Assembly (NCBI GenBank): GCA_007922195.1
Contig: ML681963.1
Span: 133,059,764 to 133,123,763, forward strand
Length of the DNA stretch: 64,000 nt
Reading direction: 5' to 3'
Origin: Podocnemis expansa
Lineage: Eukaryota; Chordata; Testudines; Podocnemididae
A model generated the notes under the pieces. That model was not told the DNA's origin. It saw only the letters and a list, made by a program, of their open reading frames with translations, and made no database searches. This document shows positions 58,640 to 64,000 of this stretch, one piece after another. The position numbers and the translations under genes were made by a program. The first letter of the stretch is position 1. Every line of letters starts with the position of its first letter.

Positions 58640-58745
58640 ATCAGCGTTGTATGCACTGTAGTTGTAGCCATGTCAGTCTTGTCACTCTCACCAACAGAAG
58701 TTGTTCCAGTAAAAGATATCATCTTACACACACTATCTCTTAAAT
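58640..58745. mobile_element. Old PLE-type fragment with inverted arms
   Basis: Begins with gtagttgtagccatgtcag, the reverse of the terminal tacaac-type end, then flips to ctctcaccaacagaagttg and ccagtaaaagatatc in + orientation. Same family as 58200-58395 and again an inverted arrangement. Confidence 0.5.
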
Positions 58746-61049
58746 AAGAATTTAGAGTTGCCAATGAAGAATTTCAGTTTTAATGATACCACATTTTGTA
58801 ACGGAAACTGAACGCCAAAAAAATCAACCAGGCTAAAATGTATGTTACAGTCTCATTGACATCAAGGAGGTGCGGGGGGTGGGGGAAGGAATTTAGGACA
58901 GCATTTAATCCTTTCATTTTGGAATATGAAAGCTACATTTCCCAGAAAAACTCTTACTTTTTTGAAATTTCTCAGAATTGTTTTAAATGTGTATGGTTTT
59001 GAATATTGTGATAAAATGTGCAGTGACTTTGCAAGCTCCCTTGTAAGTTGCTTATAGACCTTATGACTTTGGACTATGAACTGAATATTTGTATTTTAAA
59101 TCATATTAAGATCAAGTATTTACAGATGTTTTGGCTCTGACATTTGCAAAAATAAAAATTTATACTTCAATGTATTTTGTGTCTATTACATTAAACAGTA
59201 TTTACAGTGGAGGTTATTAGTATGACATATTTGTTCCAAGAAATTATTTAAGAAAAAAAAAGAACAAGAATTGTATTTATAAAGTCACCTACTGGGCTAT
59301 TCTGTGTGCCACTCTATTAGCATTGATTCTAACTGCCATACCCAGCATTTACAACAGTATGAAGCATTAAAGGACTGTGTTTTAAAAGCAAAATTAAACC
59401 ACTGATGCTGGGTGGGTGGGTGTGGGGGTGTGAGTGAGAGAGAGAGAGAGACTGCAACAACGATAAAATGTCTTCAAGAACTTAGAAAAATGAAAGGAAT
59501 GGGTAAGTTGAGGCAAATGCTTGGTAAGAGCATGTTGTATGTTCAGAAATCAACTTGCCAAGGGCCTGGTCTCCCACTGTCTAAAGGCACAATTTGTGGA
59601 ATATTTGAAAGACAGAAATCCTTCAGGGCTGGACTCAAAAGGAAACTCCATTGCCAGACTGGAAATATTAAGGTAGGTCCAAATTGCATCTTGGAGTGTT
59701 CAACCCAGTCGGGGTAGAATTTTTGTTACTCCAGAAGGAGTTTGTTTTTGACTCGGTGATTACGACTTGGCTGAAAAGCTGACCTGCTGAAGACCTCCCT
59801 AGTGAATTTACAACCTACAGGGGGTTCCAGGAGTGGGAAAAAGACCAAAATAGCATGCCCAGCCATTTTCAAACATTCAGGAGGTGATCCCATACGCACA
59901 CCCTTTCTCCCCCTCCTCCATCTCCATAACAGCTTCATATGGCAGTTTACAAACCAAAGGTTTACTGAGTACCAGTGTAAATAATTAGAACAAGTTTGAT
60001 GCACAGGAGGGAAACTCACTGTGCCAGCATTCTGAAACAAATTCAAAACTCAGCAGAGATAAATCATATCTATTTACATCTTGTCCCTCTTTTTCACCCT
60101 TAGTGTGCACAAAAGCTATGGCCACCTGAGTCACAGAGATTTCGATGAAATCTCAGAAAAGTCTGTCAGATTCAGTAAGTACTTTTGCCTTTCTTGTGGC
60201 GAAGATTTGTGGTGCATTATCAAAACCTTCTTGCTAAATGTTAGTAATGTGGTTTCTTTTGTAATCTGTTAGGTCATGCATTTCCTGGACTTATGCATTT
60301 TGCTTGTACCCTTTTTACACCATTGCAGTTCTTGATCATTTTAGAATAACTCTTGTGTTACAATAGAGAAAATCAGGATCTCTAACTAGAATTCTTAATG
60401 GCACTGTTCAGAAGACCTCATTCAGAGCACCTCTGGAAGGCATGTTAACAAGATGCATTGTGTGCTCATTAGCCAAGGCAAGCAGGCATATTTGAACTAA
60501 TGCCCGAAAAGCCTCCCTAGCTTTCGGTTTAGGAGAAACAAAGGAGTTTACATCTAAACAGATCCATGAACATCCATGTAAATTTTCACTTGTATCATAG
60601 GTGAGAAGTGAGTACAGAGTGAATTGGCACATCTGAGAAATACACCTCTGAAACTATAAAAAGTTAATGTGCTGGTCAATTTTGTATGCAAAACCTAGGC
60701 AAAACTTCCCTTTTGTATTTAGATATTCCCATGGTTTCAGCTCATTACTAGGTTAGAAAGACTGTTGTAAAGGCATGAAATAACATAGACAAATAAAATT
60801 AAATGTATTTTAAAATCCTTTATAAATGTAGAAAATCGCTGTATTTTGTACACTAAACCATTAACAGCGTTCAACTGATTGTTTACATTTCCATCTCTGT
60901 GGTCTTCTGGCTAATGTTCGGAATTTGAATCATCACTATTAAAAAGGTTGCAGTCCTATTTAGAGTAGTTAACTGTTTCATCATAAAATAGGCGTACAGA
61001 AAGTTAACTTCTCTTGAAACATGGGTCAATAATTTTGCAAAATAAAATT
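58746..61049. other. Intergenic DNA without recognised gene
   Basis: Contains a (GA)n run at 59431-59452 and an AATAAA at 59151-59156. The open frames at 59412-59717 and 59726-60046 lie on opposite strands, have no domain and no splice context. Confidence 0.4.
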
Positions 61050-61115
61050 AATAGATTCATAGACTTTAAGATTAGAAGGGACCAATAAAATGTCTGAATA
61101 TCCTGAACCACAACT
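61050..61115 (-). mobile_element. CR1 3'-tail fragment, antisense
   Basis: On + reads gattcatagactttaagatt followed by agaagggaccaataaaatg, the conserved CR1/L3-type 3' end in reverse. Only about 65 bp survive. Confidence 0.65.
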
Positions 61116-61913
61116 GTTTTTGGGTGAAATGCTTTAGTAAACTCAAATAATCTACCTCAAAGGCACTGACACCACATAAAACTATTTACAACAAATGGTG
61201 ATTTGTCAGTCCCCTGCATTTTTTTTTCTATTTCTGAAGGTAGCACTTACTTCTTTGTACATAGGAGGAAGTATGCTATATGGAAATACAGATTCAATAT
61301 GGCATTTTGGAAAACCTGCTCATGACTATTTGTATGATTGGTGATGAGAACATTTAAAGAGAAGGATAAAAATTTGCAACAGGCAAATACAAATAGATAA
61401 CAGCAAAAATGAAAACACTGATCTCTTCAGTGCTGGTTTTGGTTGTGTGGTGGAAGAAAATAATTTGGTGCTATTCACTCTGTTTAAACACAGAATAGGG
61501 GGAGCTATTTGTTCAGCTGTGGCGGGATAGTTTTCTGGCCTGAAACATCTTCGTGACGTGAAGTTACTCTTTGTGCATCTTATGTGAGACCTAAAAAATT
61601 GGGTTGCTTTTTGCACTGTGTGGGTGTTAACAATCACAGGGATGCCTGTCTTTATATGTAGGGACTTGTAATGTTTCATTGTTACATAGATTAGTCTCTC
61701 ACAACCTTTAGTAGACTGGGGAACACCTAAAGGTATTTATTCATACAGAACACCTGATGAAAATTTTCTTGAAAAAGCCGCTATACATTGGCTATAATGT
61801 TGGTAATAGCTGCATACTATACTTTCCTGTGAAAACGATTCAGGAAACTCAATTAAATACAATTGTATGAATATAACTTGCTTGTTTCTAAAATATATAA
61901 TTTTTTTATATAA

Positions 61914-61997
61914 AAGTTATGTGCATAATCATTACACACACACACACACACACACACTCTCTCTCTCTCTCTCTCTCTCTGATTATGCACATAACTT
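61914..61997. repeat. (CA)n(TC)n microsatellite framed by a perfect 17-bp inverted repeat
   Basis: aagttatgtgcataatc (61914-61930) and its exact reverse complement gattatgcacataactt (61981-61997) enclose a compound CA/TC tract of about 47 bp. The whole could fold as a hairpin with a microsatellite loop. Confidence 0.9.
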
Positions 61998-63305
61998 AAG
62001 ATTGGAAATGATATTCCTCAAGGTTTAATTGGACTTTTGGGCCTGCATGTTCGAACAAAGTACATCTGTTCTTGTAGTAAGGTTTGTCAAAGAAAGTCTT
62101 ACTGTGGAAGTATCTCCAAGAGATTTCTATGCCGGTGATAACAGCAGTGGGAAATTTAAAATGCTCTAGCTGTAGCAAAGAAGTAAGACAGCAGAGAATG
62201 TTGATATCTACCTTGAAGCTTTGTGGCAGCTGAAGAATTTTAAATTTCCTAGGCTTGTGGCACTCTCCACATTACTCCTTTCTCCTCCACTCTGTCCTCC
62301 CTACCGCCCAGTGGTTGGATCAGTCATGGAACACCTTCACCATATCAGTGAAGTACTGATATAGAGTGATTAGCACAGCTTTTAGTGGTTCTATATGTAT
62401 GGAGTTGTGAAGCACTTTGTGGCCTTTGACATTTCAGGTGCTAAGGTAAGTGTAAAATATTTTCATTAAAGTGATATTTATATAGAATAAGACTCCACTA
62501 CAAAGTAATTTATTATTTCTCATATTCCATTATTTTGTCCACACTAGATGAGTCATGTGCTTACTAATATTGTAGTAGAAGAAACACCTGAGGATTATGA
62601 CTCATCAGTCAGAGAATAATATGCCAAAACACCAGTTCCTTAATGGAGTTTTCCCTAATAAACTTAGAGGTAAAAAAACTGCAGTGTAGTGTCCCATATC
62701 ACTAGTTTAATAAAGATGTCTACAATAAATGATCTCAGAAGACACGTGAAAAAAAGCCAAAATATAACATGACAAGAAAGCTAACCAAAGATCATTTTAA
62801 GGATGTGGGCTAAAATTCCACTGATATCAGTGAGTTGAACCAGTGTTTTTGAGCAATGTATATGGTCTTTAGATTCTATTATAGAAGAAATTAAAGTGGA
62901 GGTACTTTTTAACTGTTATAGGCTATTTATAGTTTCACAGCTGTGCCTCTTTGGTGGACCCAGTTTACTTAAAACAAGAATAATCCCTGAAAAAGCTAGC
63001 TCTGTTGCCCCCCCCCCCCCGCAAAAAGTGTTCCAATGGTTTAGGACTAGCTTGTTGTTATTTTAAGGTACAACTATGAGTGAGGGGTGATGCATGAACT
63101 GCATTACTTGAGGAGCTTCAAAAGAGCTGCAACACACCCTCTGGCTTCTCCTTGGTTGGACAGTAGGTGCAGTGACTTACTACTGTCCTAGTCCAGTAAT
63201 GACATCCATTACTCTGGTTTAGTTGCTAAATTTCCACACATGCCACATTGCTTCTTGTCTATGCAGTTCTGCTTATTCCTACCTACCTAGACCCAAGGTC
63301 TAGAG
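61998..63305. other. Intergenic DNA without recognised gene
   Basis: AT-rich; a C-run lies at 63010-63020. No exon or young repeat recognised. Confidence 0.4.
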
Positions 63306-63430
63306 CAGTGATACTCAGCCTGAGGCATGTGAGCCACAAGTGGCTTTTCAGCATGTCTCTTATGGCTCTTTGCAGCCTATGCTATTACAACATTGTGTGA
63401 TATAATTGTTAACCAATCAGGATATTTTTA
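63306..63430. mobile_element. hAT-like 5' end fragment
   Basis: Starts cagtgatactcagcctg and continues gtgagccacaagtggctttt, typical of a hAT-type element end. I could not find the matching right end. Confidence 0.35.
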
Positions 63431-63631
63431 CTATGTTATTAACAGTAACTGATTAATAATGATCAGTTGTTTTGTTGTGAGAATTATATATACATATTAT
63501 TATATAGATACTTTAATGGGACAATTCATGGGATAGGTTCTAAGTTATTACAGAGAATTCTTTCTTGGGCCTCTGACTAATGAGTCTTACCCACATGCTA
63601 AGGGTTTAACTGAATGCCACATTGGGGTTGG

Positions 63632-63976
63632 CAGGAGCGTCGTTGCCCTGCAGAAAGACCCAGGGCCTGGGCCCAGGCTCTGCTCCCTGAGCCCTGGCCC
63701 TGCCCCCTGGCCCCAATCTGGAGTCGGGGCCCCAGGCTCCAGCCACTGCCAGCTTGGACCCTGCTCCCCAGCTGGGGCCGGGGCCAGGAGAGACAGTGGC
63801 TGCCACAGGGACCCTGGCTTGGGAGAGGCAGGTGCTGCCACAGCCGGCCCAGCCCCAGCTACCCGGCCAGGGCCAGGGCCAGGGCTGGGAGAGGAGGGGG
63901 CACCCCAGGCATTTGGGGCACTGGTGCTGGGACTTGGGGCACATACCCCATGTGCCAGGTGCCAGTGATGCCCTTG
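63632..63976. mobile_element. Non-autonomous hAT element, 345 bp, perfect 8-bp TSD
   Basis: Ends caggagcgtcgttgcc and (reverse-complemented) caagggcatcactggc. Flanks ggggttgg at 63624-63631 and 63977-63984 are identical. In reverse orientation relative to 8288-8681. The GC-rich interior produces the 137- and 112-codon open frames on the - strand, which are Pro/Gly/Ala-rich and not a protein. Confidence 0.88.
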
Positions 63977-64000
63977 GGGGTTGGGAAGAAATTTTTCCAC

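Noticed and set aside
63587..64000. 137-codon - strand frame at the window edge
   Set aside because: It is hAT interior sequence with an exact ggggttgg duplication; not a gene running off the edge.
1..64000. CRISPR arrays, bacterial operons, tRNA or rRNA genes
   Set aside because: The repeats are dispersed transposons, not spaced arrays; I saw no tRNA cloverleaf with a clear B box and no rRNA core sequence.

Overview
The window is a stretch of a vertebrate nuclear genome, most likely from a turtle (a crocodilian or other non-avian reptile is the alternative). It carries six short, well-spliced coding exons set in very long introns. The repeat load mixes CR1 LINEs, Penelope-like elements (PLEs) with GIY-YIG endonuclease remnants, a DIRS-type retrotransposon and many non-autonomous hAT DNA transposons, a combination typical of turtles. 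One 400-base run of N shows that this is a draft assembly.

The only host gene I can support is INSC (inscuteable, the spindle-orientation adaptor) on the + strand. Exons at 6620-6791, 9562-9740, 42357-42423, 52230-52385, 53126-53202 and 53874-54002 join in phase into the last 259 residues of the protein, which form the armadillo-like repeat region and end in the PDZ-ligand tail ESFV. The start of the gene, including its LGN-binding N-terminus, lies upstream of the window. A likely 3' UTR and poly(A) signal follow at 54003-54560. The remaining 9.4 kb is downstream intergenic DNA.

Layout: 1-6619 is intron with a 410-bp foldback, an AAGTCGACTT-rich inverted-repeat element and PLE pieces. 6792-9561 is intron with one hAT copy. 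9741-42356 is a 32.6-kb intron holding an old antisense CR1, a 3.2-kb PLE split by two hAT insertions, a CR1 at 29.5-31.0 kb, and a 6.8-kb DIRS1-like element with a gag remnant that is itself interrupted by a 3-kb CR1 and a PLE fragment. 42424-52229 is intron with a CR1 that carries a PLE insertion and a hAT-within-hAT insertion. 54.0-64.0 kb is downstream DNA with a second inverted-repeat element, old PLE copies, a microsatellite framed by a perfect inverted repeat, and a hAT copy at the end.

The most notable pattern is that the PLE insertions here are repeatedly palindromic. Two 3'-terminal arms face each other, and five copies are enclosed by matching 10-17 bp target-site duplications. The assembly gap falls inside one of them. 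Boundaries of old repeats are estimates read by eye.
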